Numbered from the stretch's first letter, positions 53,949 through 62,733 are shown. The stretch is DNA of 64,000 nucleotides from Streptomyces seoulensis (GCF_022846655.1 NZ_AP025667.1:285001-349000), one strand, 5' to 3'. Notes: a model not told the origin generated them from the sequence alone. Numbers and translations: made by a program.

Positions 53949-54712
53949 TGACTTCTGAGACGACGGAGACGGCGCCGCACGAGCCGGTGGCGACCGAGAC
54001 GGCTGAGGAAAAGACCGCGTACGAGACCGAGAGGCTCCGGGAACTGACCGGCGCGCGGGTCGTCCTCTGGGACTTCGACGGCCCGGTCTGCCGGCTGTTC
54101 GCCGGGCACAAGGCGGAGGAGATCGCGGCCGGGCTGGTGGAGTGGCTGGCCGGGCGCGGGCTGCACGGGCTGCTCAGCGAGGACGAGCGCGCGACGCTGG
54201 ACCCACAGGTGGTGCTGCGGGCCGTGGACCGCCGGCATCCCGGCAGCGACCTCGTCACCGAGCTGGAGGAACGCCTCACCCAGGAGGAGCTGCTGGCCGC
54301 CGCCTCCGCCTGGCCGACCGAGTACGCCGACCCGCTGATCCGGACCTGGGCCGCCGTGGGCTCCCGGCTGGCCGTCACCACCAACAACTCCCCCCGCGTG
54401 GTCGGCGCCTACCTCGCCGGCCGGGGCCTGACCGGCTGCTTCGCCCCGCACATCTACGGCCGCACCGCCGACCTGCACCACCTCAAGCCCGACCCGCACT
54501 GCCTCAACCGGGCCCTCGCCGCACTGGGCGCGGACCCCGGCTCCGCGCTGATGATCGGGGACTCGCCCTCCGACCTCGTCGCCGCCGACCGGGCCGGGGT
54601 GCGCTTCCTCGGCTACGCGAGCGGCGAGCGGCGGGCCAAGGTGCTGCGCGCCTCGGGCGCCGACACGGTCCTCACCTCCCTGGAGCCCCTGCTGCTCGCC
54701 CTGCGGGGGTAG
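53948..54712 (+). CDS. devB: HAD-superfamily hydrolase DevB
   Basis: A 254-residue haloacid-dehalogenase-type phosphatase. Motif I is VLWDFDGPVCRLF (nucleophile D and acid D), motif II Thr in LAVTTNNSP, motif III Lys in HHLKPDPHC and motif IV GDSPSDLVAADRAG. An extra 40-residue acidic N-terminus precedes motif I. Substrate unknown; probably a sugar or nucleotide phosphate. It overlaps devA by one base and must be cotranscribed. Confidence 0.88.
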   Translation: MTSETTETAPHEPVATETAEEKTAYETERLRELTGARVVLWDFDGPVCRLFAGHKAEEIAAGLVEWLAGRGLHGLLSEDERATLDPQVVLRAVDRRHPGSDLVTELEERLTQEELLAAASAWPTEYADPLIRTWAAVGSRLAVTTNNSPRVVGAYLAGRGLTGCFAPHIYGRTADLHHLKPDPHCLNRALAALGADPGSALMIGDSPSDLVAADRAGVRFLGYASGERRAKVLRASGADTVLTSLEPLLLALRG

Positions 54713-54849
54713 CGGCCGGCACGCCTGTGCGACCCGTAGCCGGTACGGGGGAACCGGCCCGGAGTCGTGGGGCCGTGACCGGTTCCGGAGCCTGTAGCGT
54801 GCTGCCACTTCCGCCCCCTTCGGCAGGGCGCACGGCGAGAGAACGGGCC

Positions 54850-55938
54850 ATGTCCCCCGAAACGGTTTCGATTGCTCGGCAGAACGCCGCCGAGGCGAGC
54901 GGCGACGACAAGGTGGTCGAAGGGCCGCTCCACGGGTACCACCACGAGACGTACGTCTTCCCGCTGGCCGACGAGGCCGGACGGCTCCATCCGGGGCGGT
55001 GGAAGTGCCGGGAGCCCAGGGACGGGCTGCTCTGGTTCGACCGGCGCTGCTTCGCCTCGGAGGAGCGGCTGCTCACCGCGCTGGGCGACCGGGTGCCGCG
55101 CGTCCCCGGCCTGGTGGAGGTGGGCGGGATGCGTCTGATGCGGTTCATCGAGGGCACCACCCTCGGCACGCGCCACCCCTCCGGCACCGAGGTGCCGGAG
55201 GCGCTGTGCCGCCAGATCACCGAGCTGTTCGGGAAGCTGGCCGCGATCGGCCCGGAGGCCGTCACGGCCGAGCGGCGCTGCGCCGCCGAGGACCGCCCGG
55301 CGGACGGCGACAGCGACGGCTTCCTGGAACGGCTGGTCCACTTCACCGAGCACCGGGTCTACCGCCGCAACCTCGACCGCTTCGAGTCCCTCTTCGCCGA
55401 ACTGGGCCTCACCGAGACCTCGTTCAAGCATCTGCGCGCCCATGTGCACGGCCTGGCCAGGCGGCCGTTCTGCCTGCTCCACGCCGACCTGCACCGGGAG
55501 AACTTCATCGTGGACCCGGTGGACCGGCTGTGGACCATCGACTGGGAGCTGGCCATGGTCGGCGACCCGCTCTACGACCTCGCCACCCATCTGCACCTCA
55601 TGCGCTATCCCGTCCCGCAGGCCCGCGAGACGGCCGCCCGCTGGCACACCGCCGTCCGCGCGGTGCGCCCCGGGAGCGTGCGCGGCTGGGCCGACGACCT
55701 GCCGCCGCTGCTCGCCTACAAGCGTGCGCAGTCCGTCTTCACCGACGTCATCCGTTCCGCACTCGCCCTGGAGAGCGCCGACCCGCCCCCGGTCCTGCCC
55801 CTCGCGGTGAAACTGCGCGAGATCCTGGCCGCGGGCGCGCTTCCCCTGGGCCTGGTCGACGTCCCGGCCCCCCGGCGCGTGGCCTCGGCCCTCACCCGCT
55901 GGCACCGCGTGCACGGCACCGGGCGGGACGTGAGCTGA
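54850..55938 (+). CDS. Aminoglycoside phosphotransferase-like kinase
   Basis: A 362-residue APH/ChoK-fold kinase. The catalytic loop is CLLHADLHRENFIVD (H-x-D-x4-N) and the Mg-binding Asp is in TIDWELAMVGDPLYDLATHLH. The nucleotide-binding N-lobe is loose, as usual in the family (GYHHETYVFPL). Natural substrates may be sugars, choline or antibiotics. ATG 54850 follows CACGGCGAGAGAAC. The 137-bp gap after devB suggests its own promoter. Confidence 0.88.
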   Translation: MSPETVSIARQNAAEASGDDKVVEGPLHGYHHETYVFPLADEAGRLHPGRWKCREPRDGLLWFDRRCFASEERLLTALGDRVPRVPGLVEVGGMRLMRFIEGTTLGTRHPSGTEVPEALCRQITELFGKLAAIGPEAVTAERRCAAEDRPADGDSDGFLERLVHFTEHRVYRRNLDRFESLFAELGLTETSFKHLRAHVHGLARRPFCLLHADLHRENFIVDPVDRLWTIDWELAMVGDPLYDLATHLHLMRYPVPQARETAARWHTAVRAVRPGSVRGWADDLPPLLAYKRAQSVFTDVIRSALALESADPPPVLPLAVKLREILAAGALPLGLVDVPAPRRVASALTRWHRVHGTGRDVS

Positions 55939-55988
55939 ACCGCCGCCTTCCTGGCCCCGGCCGCGCGGATGCCCGATGCTGAGGGGTG

Positions 55989-56483
55989 ATGCTGCTCTTC
56001 CTCGACATCGACGGCCCTCTGATCCCCTTCGGCGCACCGGATGCCTCGTACCCGGTGTTCGAGCGGGGAGTCGGCGTGCTGCCGGGCGAGAGCGGGCATC
56101 CGCTGCTCTGCCGGGTCGATCCGGGGCTCGGGGCGAGGCTGGTGGCGCTCGGGTGCGACCTGGTGTGGGCGTCCACCTGGATGGACGACGCCAACGCGGT
56201 GCTCGCGCCCTGGCTGGGACTGCCGCCGCTGCCGGTGGTGCCGTGGCCGGACGAGGACGAGCCGCCCGCGCTCATCCACTGGAAGACGCGGCCGCTGGTC
56301 GACTTCGCGGCGGGACGGGCGTTCGTCTGGATCGACGACGAGATCACGGAGGCGGACCGGGCGTTCGTCGCCGTCCACCACCGTGCCCCGGCCCTGCTGC
56401 ACCGCGTGGACCACGCCTACGGGCTGACGGAGGCGGACTTCACGGCACTGCGGGAGTGGCTCGGCAGGCACCCGTCGGACTGA
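55989..56483 (+). CDS. HAD-like domain protein
   Basis: A 164-residue HAD-fold protein starting MLLFLDIDGPLIPFG (motif I with both Asp), with LVWASTW at the motif II position and AFVWIDDEITEADRAF at motif IV. The family is widespread in Streptomyces and is usually annotated as HAD domain-containing; phosphatase activity is inferred only. An in-frame GTG lies one codon upstream (55986). Convergent with the aldo/keto reductase. Confidence 0.84.
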   Translation: MLLFLDIDGPLIPFGAPDASYPVFERGVGVLPGESGHPLLCRVDPGLGARLVALGCDLVWASTWMDDANAVLAPWLGLPPLPVVPWPDEDEPPALIHWKTRPLVDFAAGRAFVWIDDEITEADRAFVAVHHRAPALLHRVDHAYGLTEADFTALREWLGRHPSD

Positions 56484-56486
56484 CGC

Positions 56487-57530
56487 TCAGGCGGCCGAGC
56501 GCTCCCCGGCCCACCGGCGCCGCAGGTGGGACTCGGTCAGGGCGGGCGGGGCGTACTCCATGTCGAGGGCGCCGACGTCCGTGCCGGGCGGGACGACCGC
56601 GTCGACACGGTCCAGGATCTCGTCGGACAGGGTGACCTTGTCGCCCGCGAGCAGATCGTCCAACTGCTCCATGGTGCGCGGGCCGATGATCGCGGAGGTG
56701 ACGCCGGGGTGGCTGATCACGAAGGCCAGCGCGAGGTGCGTCAGCGAGACCCCGGCCTCCTCGGCGACCGGGATCAGGCGCTCGACGGTGTCGAGGCGCC
56801 GCTCGTCGCGCAGGTACCGGAAGCCGTAGGTGGAGCGGTGGGTGTCGGCGGGCCGGTCCTTGCGGTAGCGCCCGGTGAGCATGCCCCCGGCCAGCGGGCT
56901 GTAGATCAGCGTGCCCATCCCGTACCGCTCGCACACGGGCAGGACCTCGCGCTCGATACCCCGGTTGAGCAGGGAGTACGTCGGCTGTTCGGTGCGGAAG
57001 CGCTGCAGCCGGTGGTGTTCGGCGACCCACTGCGCCTCGACGATGTCGGAGGCGGGGTGGCCGGAGGTGCCGATCGCGCGGACCTTGCCCGCGCGCACCA
57101 GGTCGGTGAGGGCGGAGAGGGTCTCCTCGATGTCGGTGTCCGGGTCGGGCCGGTGGACCTGGAAGAGGTCCACATGGTCCGTACCCAGCCGGCGCAGCGA
57201 GTCCTCGAGCGCCCGCGTCAGCCAACGCCGGGAGCCGCCCTGCATGTTGGGGTCCGTGGTGCCCGTGCCGGCGTCCATCGGCAGCCGCGCCTTGGTGGCG
57301 AGCACGACGGAGTCCCGGCGCCCCTTGAGCGCCTTGCCGACGATCGTCTCCGACTCCCCGTAGGAGTAGATGTCGGCGGTGTCGACGAAGTTGATCCCGG
57401 CGTCCAGCGCCTTGTGGATCATGCGTACGGAGTCGTCGTGGTCCGGGTTGCCGATGGCGCCGAACATCATCGCGCCCAGGCAGTACGGGCTGACCTTCAT
57501 TCCGGTCCGGCCCAGCGTGCGGTACTTCAT
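56487..57530 (-). CDS. Aldo/keto reductase
   Basis: A 347-residue AKR. MKYRTLGRTGMKVSPYCLGAM is the family start; the tetrad Asp-Tyr-Lys-His is seen in FVDTADIYSYGESE (D, Y), VLATKAR (K) and DLFQVHRPD (H). IIGPRTMEQLDDLL is the NADPH-binding C-terminal signature. It reduces an unknown carbonyl with NADPH. RBS GAGGAGACTC precedes ATG 57530. Divergent from a TetR gene, its likely regulator. Confidence 0.93.
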   Translation of the reverse strand: MKYRTLGRTGMKVSPYCLGAMMFGAIGNPDHDDSVRMIHKALDAGINFVDTADIYSYGESETIVGKALKGRRDSVVLATKARLPMDAGTGTTDPNMQGGSRRWLTRALEDSLRRLGTDHVDLFQVHRPDPDTDIEETLSALTDLVRAGKVRAIGTSGHPASDIVEAQWVAEHHRLQRFRTEQPTYSLLNRGIEREVLPVCERYGMGTLIYSPLAGGMLTGRYRKDRPADTHRSTYGFRYLRDERRLDTVERLIPVAEEAGVSLTHLALAFVISHPGVTSAIIGPRTMEQLDDLLAGDKVTLSDEILDRVDAVVPPGTDVGALDMEYAPPALTESHLRRRWAGERSAA

Positions 57531-57588
57531 GAGTCTCCTCCAACCCGCGGTGGCCGGGGCCGGCCGCGGCGCGTTACGCTCACGAAAA

Positions 57589-57630
57589 CGGAACAGTGTT
57601 CCGGGAAGAACGATACGGAACGCTGTTCCG
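57589..57630. promoter_or_regulatory. Paired TetR operators
   Basis: Two 15-bp inverted repeats of the form CGGAAC-N3-GTTCCG: CGGAACAGTGTTCCG (57589-57603) and CGGAACGCTGTTCCG (57616-57630), 27 bp centre to centre. They lie between the divergent aldo/keto reductase and TetR genes and are textbook TetR-type sites. Confidence 0.85.
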
Positions 57631-57651
57631 GTTAGCAAGTGGAGGTCTGGC

Positions 57652-58233
57652 ATGACCGACGCCGAGCCGTCCCGCCCGCGCCTGAGGGCCGACGCGCGGC
57701 GCAGCATCGACACGCTGCTCACGGCCGCCGCCGAGGTGTTCGCCGAGTCCGGCGTGGACGCGCCCGTACGGCAGATCACGGCCAAGGCGGGCGTCGGCGC
57801 GGGCACCCTCTACCGGCACTTCCCGCAGCGCTCCGACCTCATCGCCGCGGTCTTCCGCCACGAGGTCGACGCCTGCGCCGACACCGCGCCCGCGCTCGCC
57901 GCCGAGCACGAACCCGTCGAGGCCCTGCGCCTCTGGCTCCTGCGCTTCACCCACTTCATCGCCACCAAGCGCGGCCTCAGCGCCGCCCTGCACTCCGGCG
58001 ACCCGGCCTACGACAGCCTCCCCGCCTACTTCCAGCTCCGCCTGCTCCCCGCCCTGGAGGGCCTCCTCGGCACGGCGGCCGAGGCGGGCCGCATCCGCAC
58101 CGACATCGACCCCGAGGACCTCCTCCGCGCCGTCGGCAACCTGACCCTCCCGGCCCAGGACGACGACGGCCACACCACCCGCATGCTCTCGCTGCTGATC
58201 GACGGGCTGCGGTACGGGAGCGGGGCGGCGTGA
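57652..58233 (+). CDS. TetR family regulator
   Basis: A 193-residue TetR repressor. HTH: DTLLTAAAEVFAESGVDAPVRQITAKAGVGAGTLYRHFPQRSDLIAAVF. The C-terminal domain (LRLWLLRFTHFIATKRGLSAALHSGDPAYDSLPAYF) matches the common Streptomyces subgroup beside reductases. ATG 57652 follows GGAGGTCTGGC. It should repress the divergent reductase and itself through the paired operators. The following gene overlaps its stop by 4 bp. Confidence 0.92.
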   Translation: MTDAEPSRPRLRADARRSIDTLLTAAAEVFAESGVDAPVRQITAKAGVGAGTLYRHFPQRSDLIAAVFRHEVDACADTAPALAAEHEPVEALRLWLLRFTHFIATKRGLSAALHSGDPAYDSLPAYFQLRLLPALEGLLGTAAEAGRIRTDIDPEDLLRAVGNLTLPAQDDDGHTTRMLSLLIDGLRYGSGAA

Positions 58234-58814
58234 CGACGGAGCACCGACGGGCGCTGCGGGAGCGCTATCTGGCCGCGCCCGTGATGCCGGCTCCGCCGCC
58301 GTGGCGGCCGGTGGGCGACGGCCCGGTCCCGGTCGGCGGGCTGCTCGGCATCGGCTTCGCCGCGCATCCGGAGACCGGGCGCGACCTGGTGATGGTGGTG
58401 TCCACCAGCGGGCACGGCCTCTTCGACGCGGTCACCGGCGAGCGGATCGCCCGCGACCACGACCCGGACCCCGAGACGGACACCCCGGACATGTCGGCCG
58501 ACCTCACGTGTCCCGGCCTCGGCCCGGTCGCGGACACCCCGGTCCGCATCGCGGGTCTCTTCGGCGGCGGCCTGCACAGCGGCTCGGGGACGGGCTGGAC
58601 CGTGAGCGTGGTCAGCCCGGACTGGCCCCACGACCGCGTCATCCTCTCCGCGTCCGGCGGCGTCAACACCGGCCCGCCGGGCGGCACATGGTGGCACGTC
58701 CTCCACTCCACCCACTCCGAGTTCCGCGCCGCCGGCTTCTCCCCGACGGGCCACACCCTCGCGGTGGCCACGAGCAGCGACCTGACCCTGTGGAGCACGG
58801 ACGGCCATGACTGA
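58230..58814 (+). CDS. Hypothetical protein, WD-repeat-like C-terminus (194 aa)
   Basis: A 194-residue protein starting GTG within the tetR stop (GTGA). No family is recognised with confidence. The C-terminal FRAAGFSPTGHTLAVATSSDLTLWSTDG reads like one WD40-type blade, and the middle is Gly/Thr-rich with beta-strand patterns (RDLVMVVSTSGHGLFDAVTGE). No signal or membrane segment. It overlaps the next gene by 8 bp, so tetR and two unknown genes form one operon. Confidence 0.75.
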   Translation: MTTEHRRALRERYLAAPVMPAPPPWRPVGDGPVPVGGLLGIGFAAHPETGRDLVMVVSTSGHGLFDAVTGERIARDHDPDPETDTPDMSADLTCPGLGPVADTPVRIAGLFGGGLHSGSGTGWTVSVVSPDWPHDRVILSASGGVNTGPPGGTWWHVLHSTHSEFRAAGFSPTGHTLAVATSSDLTLWSTDGHD

Positions 58815-59229
58815 GGAACGGCTCGACGCGGAGTGGGTACGGGCCTGGTGCGCAGGCATGGAGGCGGGGCCGGGCGGCAGCGGGCTCGTCCGGGCGACCG
58901 AGGAGAGCCACCGGGCCACGGACGCCCTGGTGGAACTCACCCCGGTCCCCTCCGACCTGACCACGCTGTACTGGGTGCTCGCCGAGGCCCGCCTCCCCGA
59001 CGGACGCTCCGTCCACCCGGCCGCGACGGTCGCCGCCCGCTTCCGCGAGCACGGCGAGATCGGGATCCCGGGCGAGGAACCGGCCCTGCTCTTCGCCACG
59101 ACACCCGACGGCCACGCCTACGCCCTGTCCAGCTCCGGCCGGGTCTGGCGGGCCACGAGCCCATCGCCAACAGGGCAGTTCGATCTGGAGGCAAGCAGTC
59201 TCCGGGAGTTCCTGGAGTTCAGAAGGTGA
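58807..59229 (+). CDS. Hypothetical protein (140 aa)
   Basis: A 140-residue soluble acidic protein. The C-terminal LLFATTPDGHAYALSSSGRVWRATSPSPTGQFDLEASSLREFLEF has the feel of SMI1/KNR4 (SUKH) proteins, where a similar strand-turn-helix end is seen, but the match is too weak to assign. It overlaps the previous gene by 8 bp and its stop overlaps the convergent oxidoreductase by 11 bp. Confidence 0.72.
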   Translation: MTEERLDAEWVRAWCAGMEAGPGGSGLVRATEESHRATDALVELTPVPSDLTTLYWVLAEARLPDGRSVHPAATVAARFREHGEIGIPGEEPALLFATTPDGHAYALSSSGRVWRATSPSPTGQFDLEASSLREFLEFRR

Positions 59230-60121
59230 CCAGGACCTTGCCCAGCAGTCCGCCGGCCTCGAACCGCTCGTGGGCGGTGCGGATTTCGGTGAAGGGGTGG
59301 CGGGCGGCTACGCGCAGGCGCAGTTCGCCGGTGTCGACGAGCTCGGCCAGGTGCGCGAGGTCGGCCGCACTCTCCTGAACATAGCTCTTGCGGGCGTTCG
59401 GCAGGTCGGGCAGGGGCTCGTCCGAGATGGAGACGTAACGGCCGCCGGGAGCGAGGGCGGTGGACGCGTCGACGCCTGCGGTGTCGAGGACGACGTGGTA
59501 GTGGCCGGCGGGGAGGTCGGCTGCCCGGTGCCACGCACGAGCGGCTCCCAAGTCAACTGCTGACGGCTCGTGTTCCGGTCGGGAGACGAGGGCGTCGACC
59601 TGTACGCCGGTGTGCCGGGCGAGTTGCACGGCCAGACCGCCCACGCCGCCGATCGCGCCTGTGATCAGGACACGTTCACCGGGAGCCGGTCCGGCGGCAC
59701 GCAGGGCTTGGAGCGCGGTGGTCCCGGCCAGGGGGAGTGCGGCGGACTCGGTCAGCGGCAGGCTCGTAGGTGCCGGAGCGAGCAAGTGCCCAGGCAGCGA
59801 GACCAGTTCTGCCCAGGTGCCACGTCCGGTGGCGATCTGCGCCGACATGCCGATCACCTCGTCACCCACCCGGTGCCCGGGATCTGCGCTGGCGACGACC
59901 CGCCCCGCGAGATCCCATCCCAGCGTCGCGGGCAAGGGTGGGCCGACCTGCCAGGCGCGGGTCTTCCAGTCCACCGGATTGAGGCTGGTGGCGGTGACGG
60001 CGACGAGGACTTCGCCGTCGGTGAGGGCAGGCCGGGCGATCTCGCGCACGGTCAGCACTTCGGGTCCGCCGTGATGGTCGATCTGCACGGCGCGCGTGGT
60101 CAGGGGGAGGTTCTCGCTCAT
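59219..60121 (-). CDS. NADPH-dependent quinone oxidoreductase-type MDR protein
   Basis: A 300-residue zinc-free medium-chain dehydrogenase/reductase. The GroES-like N domain (SLNPVDWKTRAW, TLGWDLAGRVV) is followed by the Rossmann site RVLITGAIGGVGGLAVQLA. It reduces quinones or enones with NADPH. ATG 60121 (MSENLPLTTRAVQ) is preferred over one 27 bp upstream, which lies in the MerR operator. Divergent from a MerR gene that likely controls it. Confidence 0.92.
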   Translation of the reverse strand: MSENLPLTTRAVQIDHHGGPEVLTVREIARPALTDGEVLVAVTATSLNPVDWKTRAWQVGPPLPATLGWDLAGRVVASADPGHRVGDEVIGMSAQIATGRGTWAELVSLPGHLLAPAPTSLPLTESAALPLAGTTALQALRAAGPAPGERVLITGAIGGVGGLAVQLARHTGVQVDALVSRPEHEPSAVDLGAARAWHRAADLPAGHYHVVLDTAGVDASTALAPGGRYVSISDEPLPDLPNARKSYVQESAADLAHLAELVDTGELRLRVAARHPFTEIRTAHERFEAGGLLGKVLVTF

Positions 60122-60134
60122 GCCCGGACGGTAA

Positions 60135-60156
60135 ACTCTCACACCCATGTGAGAGT
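60135..60156. promoter_or_regulatory. MerR-type operator
   Basis: ACTCTCACA and TGTGAGAGT form a perfect 9-bp inverted repeat around CCCA. It lies between the divergent oxidoreductase and MerR starts, the classical place for MerR-family activation by DNA twisting. Confidence 0.85.
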
Positions 60157-60171
60157 CAAGGGGAGTTGCCC

Positions 60172-60579
60172 GTGCGCATCGGAGAGCTGTCCCGCCGGAC
60201 CGGCGTCCACGAACGGCTGCTGCGCTACTACGAGGAGCAGGACCTCCTTCACCCGGAACGCCTCCCCAGCGGCTACCGCGAGTATCGCGAGGGGGACGTC
60301 CACACGGTGTCCCGTATCCGCGGTCTGCTCGCGGCGGGGCTGAACACCGCCACCATCGCCACGATCCTGCCGTGCCTGCGGGAGGAGACGGACCGCCTGG
60401 TACCGACCTGCCCCGACCTCCTCCTGCACCTCTTCAAGGAACGCGACCGCATCACCCAGGCCATTCAGGATCTCCAGACTTCCCGGGAGGCCCTGACGCG
60501 GGTGATCGAGGCGGCCCCGGCGGAGGTGGCCCGCAGCTCTGTCGGCCCGGTGGAGCCGGACGTCAGCCCCACACGCTGA
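60172..60579 (+). CDS. MerR family regulator
   Basis: A 135-residue MerR protein. The winged HTH RIGELSRRTGVHERLLRYYEEQDLLHPERLPSGYREYREGDVHTVSRIRGLLAAGL is followed by a dimerisation helix (EETDRLVPTCPDLLLHLFKERDRITQAIQDLQTSREAL). One Cys lies in the hinge; no metal-binding cluster is seen, so it is likely a small-molecule or redox sensor. GTG 60172 has GGGGAG about 7 nt upstream. Confidence 0.92.
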   Translation: MRIGELSRRTGVHERLLRYYEEQDLLHPERLPSGYREYREGDVHTVSRIRGLLAAGLNTATIATILPCLREETDRLVPTCPDLLLHLFKERDRITQAIQDLQTSREALTRVIEAAPAEVARSSVGPVEPDVSPTR

Positions 60580-60599
60580 GCGGCTTCCGCGCGGCGTCC

Positions 60600-61469
60600 C
60601 TACGGTGCCGCGGGCGTGAAGTCGTACGCCGCCCAGTCGGACAGCGGGCGGTAGCCGAGGCGTTGGTAGAGGGCGTTGCTGGTGGGGTTGGACCGGTCGG
60701 CGAAGAGGACGACGTCCTGGGCGCCGGCGGCCAGGGCGGCCCGGCTGACCTCGGCCGCGACGGCACCCGCGTAGCCGTGCCCGCGCAGGTGGGCCGGGGT
60801 GTAGACGATGTCGACCTGGATCTGGCCGCCGATCAGCGGGTTCATGCCCGCGACGGAGACGGGGGTGCCGTCCGGGGTCTCCCAGAGGGTGTAGCGCTTG
60901 TCGGCGTAGCGGGTGCTGAGCCAGGTGTCGGCGTCGACGGTGACGTCCTCCCCGACGGCCTTGGCGAACTCGCCGCACCAGAAGATGGCTTGGTCGAGAT
61001 CCTGCTCGCCCAGCACGCGGGCCCGGCCCGCCGGGAGTGGCTCGGGCGGGGTGAGGGTGCCGAGTTGGTACAGGCGGACCCGAACGTCGCGGAGCTTCGC
61101 CGCCGCGCCGGTGTGCCGCTGCCACGCCTCGGCGAAGGCGGTGGCGGTGTCCTGGTCCCCGCTGACGGAGGTGGGGGAGTGTCCGAGGCCGGCGAGGTGG
61201 GCGGCGAGGGAGTCGGCCTGCTCGGGCGTGAGCGGGGAGAGGCCCAGGGCGTGCGGCGGGAGCCGGTAGAAGGTGCCGGTGACCTCGCCGTCCTGTTCCA
61301 GCACGCCGAAACCGGGCGTCTGCGCGAACGCCGCCGCGCCCCGCACCCGCACCCGCTCGGCCCAGGTGAGCTGCATCAGATGCGCTCCGGGCCGCGACCG
61401 CAGGAAGCCTCCGGCCCGGGCGAGGAAGTCGTCGACGTCGTCGGTGAGGTACCAGTCGGTTGAACGCAT
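60600..61469 (-). CDS. GNAT family acetyltransferase
   Basis: A 289-residue GNAT protein with its catalytic domain at the C-terminus: DIVYTPAHLRGHGYAGAVAAEVSRAAL (acetyl-CoA loop) and LFADRSNPTSNALYQRLGYRPLSDWAAYDF. The N-terminal half is a degenerate GNAT-like domain. Substrate unknown. Convergent with the MerR gene, 20 bp apart. Confidence 0.88.
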   Translation of the reverse strand: MRSTDWYLTDDVDDFLARAGGFLRSRPGAHLMQLTWAERVRVRGAAAFAQTPGFGVLEQDGEVTGTFYRLPPHALGLSPLTPEQADSLAAHLAGLGHSPTSVSGDQDTATAFAEAWQRHTGAAAKLRDVRVRLYQLGTLTPPEPLPAGRARVLGEQDLDQAIFWCGEFAKAVGEDVTVDADTWLSTRYADKRYTLWETPDGTPVSVAGMNPLIGGQIQVDIVYTPAHLRGHGYAGAVAAEVSRAALAAGAQDVVLFADRSNPTSNALYQRLGYRPLSDWAAYDFTPAAP

Positions 61470-61566
61470 GCTTCATGCTTCCGCAAGCGGGGGAGGTGGC
61501 GGGTGGTTTCACGCCAGGTCATGCGTCCCCTTGCCGCCCACTCGGGCGCCCGTAGACTCGCGCGCC

Positions 61567-62607
61567 ATGGAAACGATCTTCAGGCTCGGCGAGATCAGTT
61601 GTCCCTCGGGAACCCTGGTCGTCGTGGACGGCGGACATCTGGGTCTGTGGAGCGGGGAACGGTCACCGGCGGAGATCGACCCCGCTCTGCTCGGCGCCGA
61701 TGACCCGGAGACTGCCGAGGAGGTGGCCGACTCGGTCGACTTCGCCGTGGTCGGCCCGGACGCCTCGGCGGCGGCCCGGAGCTTCGGTCGCCAGCCGGGC
61801 GCCATGCTGCACGACATCCCTGCCTCACGGGCGGCGGAACTAGAGGGGGTGTTCGGGGAACACTGCCGGACCGGCGGCCTGGACGCCCGCCTGGAGGCGC
61901 TGCCGAGCCGTGAACCACATGCCCGGCGCGCACGCCGCACGGCCGCCGAGGGCGGCGGGAGTTTCCTGATGTTCGGGATCCCCGTCGTCGCGGTGGAAGG
62001 CGTCCCCCGCGACCGCCGCCTGCCGGTGCTGGCCACGCGAACCGGGAACGGGCCGCACTGGTCGGAGATCACGGTCCGTACGAGCGAGGCCCCGGCGGAG
62101 ACGTCCGTACCGCTCGGCCACATCGGCGTCGACTGGGCCCGCGTGCTCTTCGGCGACGTCGACGCCCTGAACACCTGGCAGCACGACGAGCCCGTGGACG
62201 GCCTCGCCGACGTCGCCTTCTGGGGCGCGGCGGCGGACGAGGCCGCCGCGGTCTTCGCGGCCCCTGAGCTGGGCGAACCCGGCGAGCCCGGCATTCGCGG
62301 CTGGACCGGACTGGCCGTGGCCGAGGCCATGGAGAAGGCTCACGCGGTCCAGAGCTGGGCACGGGAGAACGGCCGCCGCCTGATGGTGGACTTCCGGCCC
62401 CACTCCCACCACTGGCAGGTCATGCGCCGGATCCGCGCCTCGGAACTCGAGTCCGGAACGGTGGACATCGGAGCGGCCCGACTGCTCTGCGCGATGACGA
62501 CCTGGGGAGACGGCTACTTCCCGCTCTCGGCGGACCTGGACGCGTCGGGGGAACTGGTCGCGGTGCGGCTGAGTTTCCTGGACACGGTCGCGGAGCCACG
62601 CTGCTGA
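61567..62607 (+). CDS. Hypothetical protein with DUF4241-like C-terminus
   Basis: A 346-residue soluble protein. The start METIFRLGEISCPSGTLVVVDGG and the end TTWGDGYFPLSADLDASGELVAVRLSFLD resemble DUF4241, whose members open with a position-fixing Asp-Pro/Gly-like segment and close with GDGxYPV. Between them lies an unrelated-looking region of about 200 residues. TAGACT ends 8 nt before ATG 61567, possibly leaderless. Function unknown. Confidence 0.76.
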   Translation: METIFRLGEISCPSGTLVVVDGGHLGLWSGERSPAEIDPALLGADDPETAEEVADSVDFAVVGPDASAAARSFGRQPGAMLHDIPASRAAELEGVFGEHCRTGGLDARLEALPSREPHARRARRTAAEGGGSFLMFGIPVVAVEGVPRDRRLPVLATRTGNGPHWSEITVRTSEAPAETSVPLGHIGVDWARVLFGDVDALNTWQHDEPVDGLADVAFWGAAADEAAAVFAAPELGEPGEPGIRGWTGLAVAEAMEKAHAVQSWARENGRRLMVDFRPHSHHWQVMRRIRASELESGTVDIGAARLLCAMTTWGDGYFPLSADLDASGELVAVRLSFLDTVAEPRC

Positions 62608-62705
62608 GGCCGAGGGCGGTCTCCGGTTCCTCCTGGGCTCGGGAGGACCAGGGCGCGGAACGTCGTACACCGGGCGGCAACCCCCCGTCACACCCCCGGC
62701 ACAAC

Positions 62706-62733
62706 ACTTTTGCAAGCAGGTGCTTGCAAAAGT
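62706..62733. promoter_or_regulatory. 28-bp perfect palindrome
   Basis: ACTTTTGCAAGCA and TGCTTGCAAAAGT are perfect inverted arms around GG, 25 bp before the XRE regulator start. A 13-bp arm is unusually long; the site is most likely the operator at which the regulator controls itself. Confidence 0.82.
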
